Position numbers and translations under genes: made by a program. Positions 33,201 through 42,639 of a DNA stretch of 64,000 nucleotides are shown here, in pieces. Under the pieces are notes generated by a model. It made no database searches and was not told where the DNA came from. It was given only the letters and a program-made list of their open reading frames with translations. The first letter of the stretch is position 1. Each line of letters opens with the position of its first letter. Source of the DNA: Letharia columbiana (taxonomy: Eukaryota; Ascomycota; Lecanoromycetes; Lecanorales; Parmeliaceae); contig NW_023501084.1 of NCBI RefSeq assembly GCF_014066305.1, positions 1 through 64,000 on the forward strand, given 5' to 3'.

Positions 33201-36200
33201 CACGATGAGAAAATGCTAGAAAGCATGGAACGCGGGCATGATGATTCAACGCCATCCGGTAATAGACTTGCGATCGACGAAGGGGACCTGAAGCCAGCCA
33301 GGGCTAGTCTAACTGGACCGGACGATTGGAACATGTCGCCGTCACTCGGTGGTATCTATCTACAAGCGGAAGCCGTGGATAGTCCTATAGAGGAGAAACC
33401 TTCATTACCACCAAAAGACTGGAAGACTTTGAAGAGAGAACTGGCAGAGATGCCTAACCAGGCAGGCCAGCCAGCTGCGGACCCTCATCCACAATTACCT
33501 CCGATTCAAGGACTTGGACTAGCAATTAACATCATGCCGCCTCAAAAGGATGACTCTCCAGTGATACCTCCACCCCCAATCCCCATTCATTCACCCCCCG
33601 CCACCCCCAGCTGATTCCGTCACTTCGAACGCCTACCCTGATAAACCTCCCACCAATGACCCTATGGTGCCTTCCCTTCCCAGTCACGACTCATCACGCC
33701 CCTCGAGATCAATGGATTCATCTGCGCAGCCATCGGGCTCCTCTTCTATGTTTGAAGACCGACCGAGTGTGGAGGGACCGTCAGTATTAACGGAATATAC
33801 GTCGAAAACCTCGTCGCCATCTCCAGACCAGAAGCGCTTGACGAGACGGAGGCATATTATCAAGGAGCTGGTTGACACGGAGCACTCCTTCGGCCAGGAT
33901 ATGAAGGTAGTCGACGACATTTACAAAGGCACCTCAAACGTCATAATCATTTCAGCAGAAGATGTAAAGACCTTGTTCGGCAATTCTGACCAGATCGTCG
34001 CCTTTTCGACCAATTTCCTTGACGCTTTGAAGGGAGCTTCCAAATCAGTCTATGTATTGCCAAAGTCGAAACGGTGGCGAAGCAACCGTGTTAGCAATGC
34101 AACGTCATATAGCGGGAATACTGATGATCAGTCCTCAATAAACGGACTTGAGCTTAGTGATGATGACAAGGACCGCAAGACCTTCATTGGAGAGGCATTT
34201 GGCCATCACATGGCGCACATGGAAAAGGTGTATGCTGAGTACTTGAAAAACCATGATGCTGCCAACCAAAAGCTTCAAGTACTGCAGAAGAATCCCAAGG
34301 TGCAAATCTGGCTCAAGGAATGCCGAGCTTATGCTCACGATCTAACTTCAGCTTGGGACCTCGATTCTTTATTGGTAAAGCCGGTTCAGCGGATTCTCAA
34401 ATACCCATTGTTACTGGAACAACTCTTGGAAGCAACGCCAGAGAACCATCCTGATTATACGGCTTTGGACATTGCTGTTCGAGAAATCAAAGGCATCTCC
34501 ATGAGGATCAACGAGAGCAAGAGGCGTGCCGATATCATGGAGCAGGTGACAAATAACAGAAAGCGCAAGGAATCAGATGTTCGCATTGGCCTCTCCAAAG
34601 CCTTTGGTCGTCGAACAGAGAAGCTCAGACAACAGGTTGGCTTGTCGGATATGGTGGAAGACAAAGCCTATTCAGCGGTTTACGACAAGTTCGGCTCATG
34701 TTTCTTCCAGCTTCAGGTCGTGATGAGGGACGTGGAAATGTACACCAACGACGTTCAAATTTTCATGAGCCGCTTTTGCGAATTCGTTCTGGCCATGGAG
34801 GCGCATATCGATGTCGCTCAGACAAGCTACCCGGAGGTCGAGAGCAAGTGGCGAAAATTCAGGATGTCCACGAGGGAAATGTCGATGACGGCCCTGACGG
34901 ACCATGTAAGTTCTCTCGCACTGATTTCGTGCCAAACGGCACTAACCAGAGCCAGATCGCCGCTGTTCGCAAGAATGTGATTGAACCCATGATGACACTA
35001 TTGAGACTTTACGAAGGCCCTCAAAAGTTGACGCAGAAACGCAACAAGCGAATCATGGACTACGCGCGTTTCAAAGCTATCAAAGACCGAGGAGACAAAC
35101 CAGATAAGAAAACCATCGAGCAAGGCGAGCAATTCATAGCCGTCAACGATACCCTCAAGGACGAGCTGCCGAAGCTGTTCTCTTTGACAAGCAAACTGGT
35201 GGAAGCATGTCTTAACAATTTCGTTCAGCTCCAATTGCAATGGCACATTGTCTGGCGGAGGAAGCTGAGCCAGGCCATTGATGATAACAAAGTACCGAGC
35301 AAGGCGCAAGACATTGTCGATGCATTTACCGGTGACTTTGCTTTCTTCGAAGCTCAAGTCCTTTCACTTGGCGTTTGCAACGGTTCCATGCTCAACGACG
35401 CCGCCAACTTTCTTTCGCCCTCGACCACGTTCAATGGTGACGATAGCACTTCGCAGAGGCAACCTTCGTCGGTGGAACTCTCAAAACGGCGTACGCTTTC
35501 CGTCAGCAGTGACAGATCACCCATACTGCCCAAGCCGGACTTCGGAGGCCGGAGCAGTGGAAGTTTCTTTACCATTGGCGATGGGATTCAACTTGCACCC
35601 GCAGGGCAGCCCACGGGGAATTATGTGGAACCTAGTCGCCGCATGCGGGCCAGTTCCACCCTCTCTGGCCATAGTCCGCGAACACCAGAGGTGCCCGGCA
35701 GCTACCATTCTTACTCAAACAACACAACACCGGTGAGCTCGACTCCTGGACGCATGATCACTGCCGGCCCCCGGACTTTCACGGAGCCTTCGCCCGCTCA
35801 TTCTCGTCCAAGCGTTGACCATTCGAGCATTAGCCACGTCAGCGAAGACTCAACGCGTGTCGGTAGGGATTCGTCGGGAAGTACATATCCTCCGGGCGGT
35901 CCCACATCTCAGCATCGCGCGGCTTCCCCTTCGGCCCGATATTCTGGCTTCTTCTCCTCGGCCATGCCAATGTCAGACTCTCCACGCAATCAATCTCCAG
36001 CACCCGGGCAAGCGCAGAAGGACTTCAATGTCATCTTCCTTGCAGCCAGCGTCTACGAGTTCAACATTGATCGTGCACGGAAAGAGGCAGGCTATCCCTA
36101 TCTGACCTACGTTGCCGGAGAAGTAAGTTTGACGGTCGATTTGACGGGCGATTGAACGTAGCACTAATCTATTCCCTTAGATCTTCGATGTCATCGGCGA

Positions 36201-36294
36201 AAAGGGCGAGCTCTGGCTCGCGAAGAATCAAGATGACTCGGACAACTTGGTCGGCTGGATATGGAACAAGCACTTCGTCAAGCTGGCCTCCTGA
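30253..36294 (+). CDS. Large Rho guanine-nucleotide exchange factor (DH, BAR-like, SH3), with two frameshifts
   Basis: Exons 30253-34905, 34956-36122 and 36181-36294; the exon lengths sum to 1978 codons (1977 aa) because two opposite single-base shifts cancel. About residues 1-1190 are disordered, Ser/Pro/Arg-rich. The DH domain (about 1195-1430) starts LTRRRHIIKELVDTEHSFGQ and has the signature LVKPVQRILKYPLLLEQLLE. A helical BAR-like region follows (about 1440-1720, ITKLKDELPKLFSL-type helices and FVQLQLQWHIVWRRKL), then a Ser-rich linker and a C-terminal SH3 domain split by the last intron (ELWLAKN, NLVGWIWNKHFVKLAS). Such proteins activate Rho/Cdc42 GTPases at membranes in polarised growth. 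Frame breaks: the G5 run at 33036-33040 (one G missing before WDPKKVTQLYLQ) and the C6 run at 33594-33599 (one C extra). Symbol not assigned. Confidence 0.87.
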
Positions 36295-36957
36295 AGCCTC
36301 TCCCTCCTCCACCTTCTCGACCGCCGCCAATCACCCTTCACCTTTCCCCCCTTCTCGCCCAACAACATCGTCCACTATTGCCGTATACCCCGAACCGTAG
36401 CGTGTGCCCAAGAGGAATGACATACTCGCGAGCAATGATCAAGACGCAGGTGAATTTTTCCTCTGTCTATCCATGCTCTGGTAATATTATGATGCTTCTT
36501 CGGTCATGTACTTTAAGCTGAGAGCCGCATGTACAAGCGAGCGAGCGAGCGACGTTTTCATTCTCCGCCGGGATCTGGCGTCTGGATTCACCGTGGGCAT
36601 TTTTACGAGGGACGGACGCTTGCGCATTCCCGCGCAGTCTCCTTTTATGGATTTCTTTTCACCATGTGTGGGGATAGGACGTGATACATTTTTGTAGTAT
36701 AGATACCCGATCTCTGAATGAGGTCCAACGGAGTATTCTGATTGGGCCTGGGAGCACAAGAAATATTCCAGCGGCTTCAGGCGGGGAAGGAGTAGGAATG
36801 ACAACTTTTTTCCCACTCGGACTTGCACTACTCCCTGTGGTTTGATGACGTTGAAGATGAGAATTGCAGCTTCCTTAACGGGTATCTACATAGCTAGCGT
36901 ACTCGTATGGGTGGTACTACCTAACTGACTGACTGACTGATGGAAGGATTAGGTGCA
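36295..36957. other. 3' flank of the RhoGEF gene
   Basis: About 660 bp without a gene. A short tandem of GCGA units is seen near 36538-36551 and a GACT repeat at about 36925-36939, just before the MITE. Confidence 0.45.
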
Positions 36958-36959
36958 TA

Positions 36960-37223
36960 CAGAGGTCTGCACCGAAAGTCCTGCACCCGCCAAGACTCTT
37001 GCGCTCAGACTTCGGATAACGCCCCACCTAAAGGGCTACCTGGACAATACGTCTGAGTTCTTCGGAATCGCACCTAGCCCTAGCCAGGTTTCGGGGCTTA
37101 ATACCCTATCAGCCAAAGAAGTACCTAAGTCCCATCATGCGCTGTAAGGTACTTCCCTCTCGGGGCCGCTTTCCGAAGTAGGGTTAGGGCTACCTAGTGC
37201 GGGTGCGCTTTCGGTCACCTCTG
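36960..37223. mobile_element. MITE with terminal inverted repeats and TA target duplication
   Basis: A 264-bp block is bounded on each side by the dinucleotide TA. Its left end reads CAGAGGTCTGCACCGAAAG and its right end is the inverted counterpart (GCTTTCGGTCACCTCTG), with the cores CAGAGGT, ACCGAAAG and GCACCCGC shared in order and small insertions between them. Subterminal blocks rich in CCTAGCCCTAGCC and its rough inverse lie inside. No coding capacity. TA duplication points to mobilisation by a Tc1/mariner-type transposase elsewhere in the genome. Confidence 0.7.
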
Positions 37224-37225
37224 TA

Positions 37226-38100
37226 CAGTTGGGTCAATTAGGCAGCAGAAATTAGAATGCTTCAGTTCAGCCGCACGATATTCTGAAGAAGATGGGGATT
37301 TTTGGGGGATGGGGGTGGGGGGGTGGGGATGGGGCGGGGGAGTTTGATAGGTTGGGTGGGTGCATAAGTTGCAGCGCGTTGATCGTTGGGTGAGATTTGA
37401 ACAGAGTGTTGAAGATTCTTGGTAGAGTTAATTATAAGTCGGCGTTAAAATGACTGCACCATTCTCAACTTGGTCGCCCCTCCGTGCTGAACCCTGGACA
37501 CGGGCCGGTGGCGTGAGCCCGCCATTTCGGTTCTCATGCAGATCCCCCCTCCAAGCTCAAAGTTAAAGTAAGGTAATAAGCTAATAAATCACTAGCACTG
37601 GGATTGGGGAGAGGGGCTCAACTTCAAGGGGGGAGATTGGCTGGCATGTCTTTCGCAACGTCAACATCTTTTTCTCTTCTTCTTCTCTTCCTCGAATAAT
37701 TAATTCTCCCCTGCACTTTGAATTGTTGCATGACTCTGTTACCTCTCATCTTTCTTCCCTCATCTTTCTCTCCCTCAATCTCTCTCAATTTGCCATGCAA
37801 CGACTACAGATATTGAAAGAAGTATATTCATACATCGAGCTCGATAGAGAGATTTCCTCATCTATATCATTTGTTCCCCGCCTCGTCAATTATCCACACA
37901 AGACCACTCTCCATTGACACGAGCCCCACATTATCCTCTCGCTTCATCCCGACACTGCTGAACTCAACAGGCGCGACCCACTCAATTCGGAGCTGGGGAA
38001 AGCAAGTGCTTCTGGGGCTCCCTTCTGTTGTATGGCTATGTCCCTTGTACATGAGCGACAACATCCATTACACCCAACACCACTGAACCCACCACCATCC
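37226..38100. promoter_or_regulatory. velB: Upstream region of velB with a G-tract
   Basis: No gene is visible. A strongly G-rich tract lies at about 37299-37345 (runs of four to seven G). From 37670 to 37800 the plus strand is pyrimidine-rich with TCTTCTTC units, as expected for a fungal promoter or 5' leader. The velB start may be as far upstream as 38032. Confidence 0.45.
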
Positions 38101-39552
38101 ATGGATGTGGCAACTCTCGTCAGTAAAGAGAGCAACGGCCTATCATACCCCGCCCCCTCGTCTGCATCCACGGCAGTACGCCCTACCCTAAGCCTACCCC
38201 CACAAAACATGTCAGAACCGTCCCCGACGAGTACAATGGTCAATGGCCGGATATACAGGTATGTAAGATGGGATCACATCGGCAGAAAGGCTCCTGATGA
38301 AAGCTACAGCTTGGATATTGTTCAACAACCTGTCCGGGCTCGCATGTGTGGTTTCGGAGACAAGGTTAGTCGGGGCGATTGGAGCAGCAAGATCTCGAAT
38401 GTTGGGACTGAAGGCCTCAAATGCGTTAAGACGGCCATAGCTGAGACTCGGCGTTGTGCAGGACAGACGGCCTATCACACCACCGCCGTGTATCAGACTT
38501 GTGGTTAAGGATGCTAGTACCAACAAGGAATTGGACATAAAGTTAGTGGCCTTTCATTCGACAATCCTTTCTTTCGATCAGAAGATGCTCGACGGTCATG
38601 CCAGGCTTAAGCTGAAGTTTCATCTCGGACAGTGACATCGATACCTCGTACTTCGTCCTCACCGTCGATCTCTGGTCGGCAGACGCCCAAAAAGAAGTCA
38701 ATCTCGTCCGACACTCCGCAACATCTCCCTCCATCTCAGCTGCGACATCCTCCGCCTACCCCCCACCAGTCGATGACACATCTGCTTACGCTTCCAATAC
38801 CCTTCAGCAAGTTTCAATGCCTTCATCATACAGCCAGCCTCCCCCACCTCCACCGGCCTCGGCCTACCAGCAGACATCGTCTCAATACCACCAACACCAA
38901 TATTCTCAACAAGGTCAAACATCGCAACCACCACCGCCGCCACCGCCACCGCCACCCGGGCAGCAGCAACAAGGTTACTACAGTACGCCTACGGGTACCC
39001 CGGTAACCCCAACATACCAGTCGCAGCTTCAGCAAAACCAAGGCCCCTTATTATCGCCATCACAACTTAGCGCTCCCTCGTGCGATCCTCGTTCTCAGGC
39101 GAGTGGCATGTTCACGCGGAATCTCATCGGCAGCCTCTGCGTGAGCGCTTTCAAACTCACGAATCCAAACAATGAAATGGGGGTCTGGTTCATCCTGCAA
39201 GATCTTAGTGTGCGCACCGAGGGTTCTTTCCGGTATTTTGACCTGAATTTCCTAAACCTCCACTATTTTCACGCACGCACCCAAGCTTACCTTGCATCAC
39301 AGACTGAAAATGAATTTTGTCAATGTCGGCTCTCCCACCACCGCTCAAACGCTCAATACAGCCTCGGCTCCCGTCCTTGCGTCGTGCTTCAGCGATAAGT
39401 TTGACGTCTATTCAGCGAAAAAGTTTCCGGGAGTCATTGAAAGCACGAATCTGAGCAAGTGCTTCGCTACGCAGGGGATCAAGATTCCGATCCGGAAGGA
39501 TGGGGTCAGGGGTAATGAGAGGAGGCCTGGGGAGGGGGAGGATGATGAGTAA
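38101..39552 (+). CDS. velB: Velvet-family developmental regulator VelB
   Basis: Five exons: 38101-38258, 38304-38364, 38462-38541, 38633-39232 and 39303-39552; 382 aa from MDVATLVSKE, or 405 aa from an in-frame ATG at 38032. The velvet domain is split by a low-complexity insert, as is usual for VelB. The N-terminal half has YSLDIVQQPVRARMCGFGDK, then DRRPITPPPCIRLVVKD and LTVDLWSADAQKEVNLVRHS. A Pro/Gln-rich insert follows (about 150-245). The C-terminal half has FTRNLIGSLCVSAFKL, GVWFILQDLSVRTEGSFR, VYSAKKFPGVIEST and CFATQGIKIPIRKDG. VelB binds DNA and partners VeA/LaeA or VosA in the nucleus to control development, spore viability and secondary metabolism. Every splice join restores family sequence. 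Only the start is uncertain. Confidence 0.93.
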
Positions 39553-40149
39553 AGGGAATGGAGGGGATGGATACGACTGTGACATGAGTGAAGAGGGACG
39601 CGGGGACCATTGGGAGAACAGAGGGTAATGAGGGATATTATTAGATTGGTACGGGAGTATCCATAATGAAGCGAGGGTTGGGATGGGTAATGGGTAGGAA
39701 ATCTGTATTGTATAGACTCATTGATAAACCCTTCAAAAATAGCCGTCTCAATTGAACGACCGGTCTTCACCCACGCCACGCACAAATCCCATGAACGTCG
39801 ACAACATAAAAACGTCATGCAGCGCCCTAGTCGATCTCTCTGCGCCCCTCCACCCGCCAAAGAACCCTCGCCTCGTTCGTTCTTTTACCCACCAGTGCCT
39901 CCAATCCGGCAAGAACGACCCCCGTCAAAGTATTCCCCCCCCCAAGCAATCCGACAGACTAACGCGCTTGGCTTCCCCTTTCCCCTTTGCCCTTCCGGCC
40001 ACAGAGCTACGGTGGGTGCTACGTGACAATGTCGTGGGCGGGTCGGGTTTTATAGGCGTCTTTGATGTCAGTTTGGGTGATTTGTATTTGTATACCTGTG
40101 TGGTTTGTATACTTTAGAGATGTACGCGGTTGAGGACTTGTTGGGTTTG
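39553..40149. other. Intergenic region after velB
   Basis: About 600 bp of 3' flank without a supportable gene, leading into the G-rich repeat. Confidence 0.4.
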
Positions 40150-41080
40150 TGGAAGGTTATAGGGGGGTGGGGGGGAGGGGTGGGAGGTGAAGGTGGGGGA
40201 TGGTGGGTGGGAGTAGTGGGGTGGTGGATGGTGAGGGGGGTGGGGGGGGGGGGTGGGGGTCGGTGGGGGGTGAATGGCTATGGTGGGTGGTGGAAGGGGG
40301 GGAAGGTGGGTGGGGTGGGTGGGGCGGTGGGTAGGTGGGTTACGGTGGGTGTAGGGTGGGTTACGGTGGGGGGGGGTGAAGGGTGGGTGGAGGGATGGAG
40401 GGGTGGTGGAAGGGATGGTGGGGATGGGGGGGATGGGGGGGTGGAAGGGGTGAAGGGATGGAATGAAGGGGGTGGAAAGGGGGTGAGGGGAGGTGATGGG
40501 AGGTGAGGTAGGGGTGGGGAGGATGCTGGGGGGAGGATGCTGGGGGAGGATGCTGGGGGGGGTTTGGGGAGGGAGTGGGGATGGGATGGGATGGAGGATG
40601 CTGGGGGAGGAGGTGGGTGGGGAGGTGGGTGGGGGAGGGTGGGTGGGGGAAGGGGGGGGTGGGGAGGTGGGATAGAATGGAGGATACGTGGGGGAGGATA
40701 CTGGGGGTGAAGGGATAAAAGGGGGGGGATGGCGGAGGTGGAAGGGATGAGATGGGATGGAGGTGGAGGGAGGATGCTGGGGGTGAAGGGATAAAAGGGA
40801 GGTAAAGGGATGGGATGGGATGGGATGGGATGAAAGATGGTGGGGGAGGTAAGGGAGGTGGAGGAGGTGGAGGAGGTGGAGGGATGGGATGGGATGAAGG
40901 ATGGTGGGGGAGGAGGGATGGAGGATGGTGATGGGGTTGGTGAAAGGATGGGATGGGATGGGATGGAATGGGATGGGATGGAATGGGGGAGGCTGGGGGT
41001 GAAGGGATGGAGAATGGTGGGGGAGGATGGCGGGGGGGGGGGGAGGGGGAGTGGGGGAGGGTTTGGTGATGGGGGCTTTT
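40150..41080. repeat. G-rich, strand-asymmetric minisatellite
   Basis: About 930 bp in which the plus strand is almost free of C and consists of G runs broken by GGGATG-, GGTGGG- and GAGGATGCTGG-type units. Some units recur in order: GGGATGGGATGGGATG blocks near 40800-40830 and 40945-40985, and GGAGGATGCTGGGGG near 40515-40560 and 40770-40785. The mirror minus strand gives a long Pro/Ser-rich open frame that is a composition artefact. Many G runs of four or more are spaced closely enough for G-quadruplexes. Confidence 0.85.
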
Positions 41081-41703
41081 TTATATCAGGTATTGGTATC
41101 TTTAGGTCAGTTACCGTTGAAAGTAGGATACCAGACATGTTAGGAATTGATTAAAAAGACTGAAAGACTGATTGTTGATTCGTGGCATGTACGGATATTT
41201 ATGTACGTAAAACAGGTGGCTGGAGAAAATAAAAAGCACCGCAACACCATTGTACCAACGCCATTAGGAATCGAACCTAATACGAACTAAATATCCCCAA
41301 CAACAGCTGGTGGCTAGTGGCCGGTAATTACCAGCCGTGGTAATACGCGACATGTATGCGATAGCCGAAGGGGCTGGTATTGTAACAGTTACCTGGAATA
41401 AGATGACGTTAGTGTAGAGTGCGCATACCACCGTTTCGAAGAAGAAGAAGGGGGGAAGAAGAAATTCTACTGCTGGGCTTGCATCCATGTCGGAAACCCA
41501 TCGATGGTTTTTTCCAGGTGAGTTTCGGTGTCGATGGTCTTTTTTTTGTTTTTGCTTGTTTTTCAGGAGTCTTGTGAAGATTTTTTATCATCAGGTGGTA
41601 GTGTAGTGTAGGAAGTTTGCGGGTGTGACAGAAGCGGGGGGTTTTTGGGGGAATCGGGCTTTTCGATGTCGATGGGTATGGATATTGTTCTGAGCAGGGG
41701 TGG

Positions 41704-41726
41704 GTGAGTGAGTGAGTGAGTGAGTG
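41704..41726. repeat. (GTGA)n microsatellite
   Basis: Five perfect GTGA units followed by a partial unit. Confidence 0.85.
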
Positions 41727-42297
41727 TGGGATGGGCGTTTGCTGAGTAGTACGGTTTCCGGGAATGGATTCAGACGAACCTCAAAGGGGGCGAAGGATAG
41801 GCCGGCTCGGAGCGCGGTGTGGGAGAACGCGGAGGCGCGCATGCTGGGGAAGCCGGTGGTGCATGAGAGGTATTCCTTGCAGAGTTTCTCGACCGGGGGT
41901 CTGGCAGGCGGTCATGGGCTGAGATGAGGCGTTTGGTTTGGAAGTTGGAAACGCTGGGGTTTGCACGCATGCGTCCATGTATTATTTACTTAGTCGATGG
42001 TTCTTGAGTGAGCCAGGGCGGGCTCGGGGGTTTCTTTCGAGCACAGCGGTGCATGCTGTCGACGTCATCCCGGTTTGGGAGGGTTGCCGGGAAGGGAGAG
42101 CGAGCTTGACGTCCTGAATGTCGAATCATCATCGGGCTTGTGTGTATCAGCTGTAGGTTTTGCGTACAACTTCTCTCCACACATCCTCGCTCGCCGATGC
42201 TCCTCGGTTCTGGGAATTCTCCTACCGTCTATGCATCCTTTCCGGCCGATTCTTCACCATCATCCCCGACGCGTGATCGAAGGGTGGGTTGGGTGAG

Positions 42298-42318
42298 CAG
42301 CAGCAGCAGCAGCAGCAG
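42298..42318. repeat. (CAG)7 microsatellite
   Basis: Seven uninterrupted CAG units followed by CAA; no convincing gene reads through them. Confidence 0.85.
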
Positions 42319-42476
42319 CAACGTCTCACCCAGAATTCCATGTACTGGTACCTACCTCCGTGAGAGAATGATACTTTCTTCAAAATGGGACGTGTATGAA
42401 TGGGGACTCCGTTACCGTTCTTGTTTTCAACACTGAGCTTAGGTGCAGCTGGTTGTCGTTCGGCTATTTTGTTTGG

Positions 42477-42502
42477 AAAAAAAAAAAAAAAAAAAAACTC
42501 CT

Positions 42503-42535
<33 letters not shown>
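42477..42535. repeat. Two adjacent poly-A runs
   Basis: Runs of 22 and 31 A are separated by CTCCTC. They lie about 100 bp upstream of the DUF7708 gene start; they could be a retro-insertion scar or a nucleosome-excluding promoter tract. Confidence 0.8.
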
Positions 42536-42540
<5 letters not shown>

Positions 42541-42639
42541 GAGCGGAACTCCCGACTGCGTAAAAGTCATGCTGATCGATGGCATTCGATGCTGTCAATA
42601 AACTAAATGTGGTATGTTAACATATACAGATAATTCAAG

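Larger units (their letters stand above)
41081..42639. other. Intergenic region with simple repeats
   Basis: About 1.5 kb between the minisatellite and the DUF7708 gene with no supportable ORF. It contains a tetranucleotide, a CAG and a poly-A repeat, listed separately. Confidence 0.4.

Noticed and set aside
33561..33610. A 50-bp GT-AG intron that could explain the break in the RhoGEF frame
   Set aside because: Removing it leads into a frame that does not connect to the downstream coding frame at 33664, and it has no branch site; the C-run frameshift explains the data better.
40278..41138. 286-codon Pro/Ser-rich minus-strand ORF
   Set aside because: It is the translated complement of the G-rich minisatellite; it has no domain and its length reflects the near absence of stop-forming bases.
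41250..41340. tRNA-like T-arm on the minus strand (TTAGGTTCGATTCCTAA followed by TGGCGTT)
   Set aside because: The T-arm stem and loop are good, but no upstream AACGCCA acceptor partner, D-arm or anticodon arm could be found within 200 bp. A similar partial T-arm near 21755-21775 fails for the same reason.
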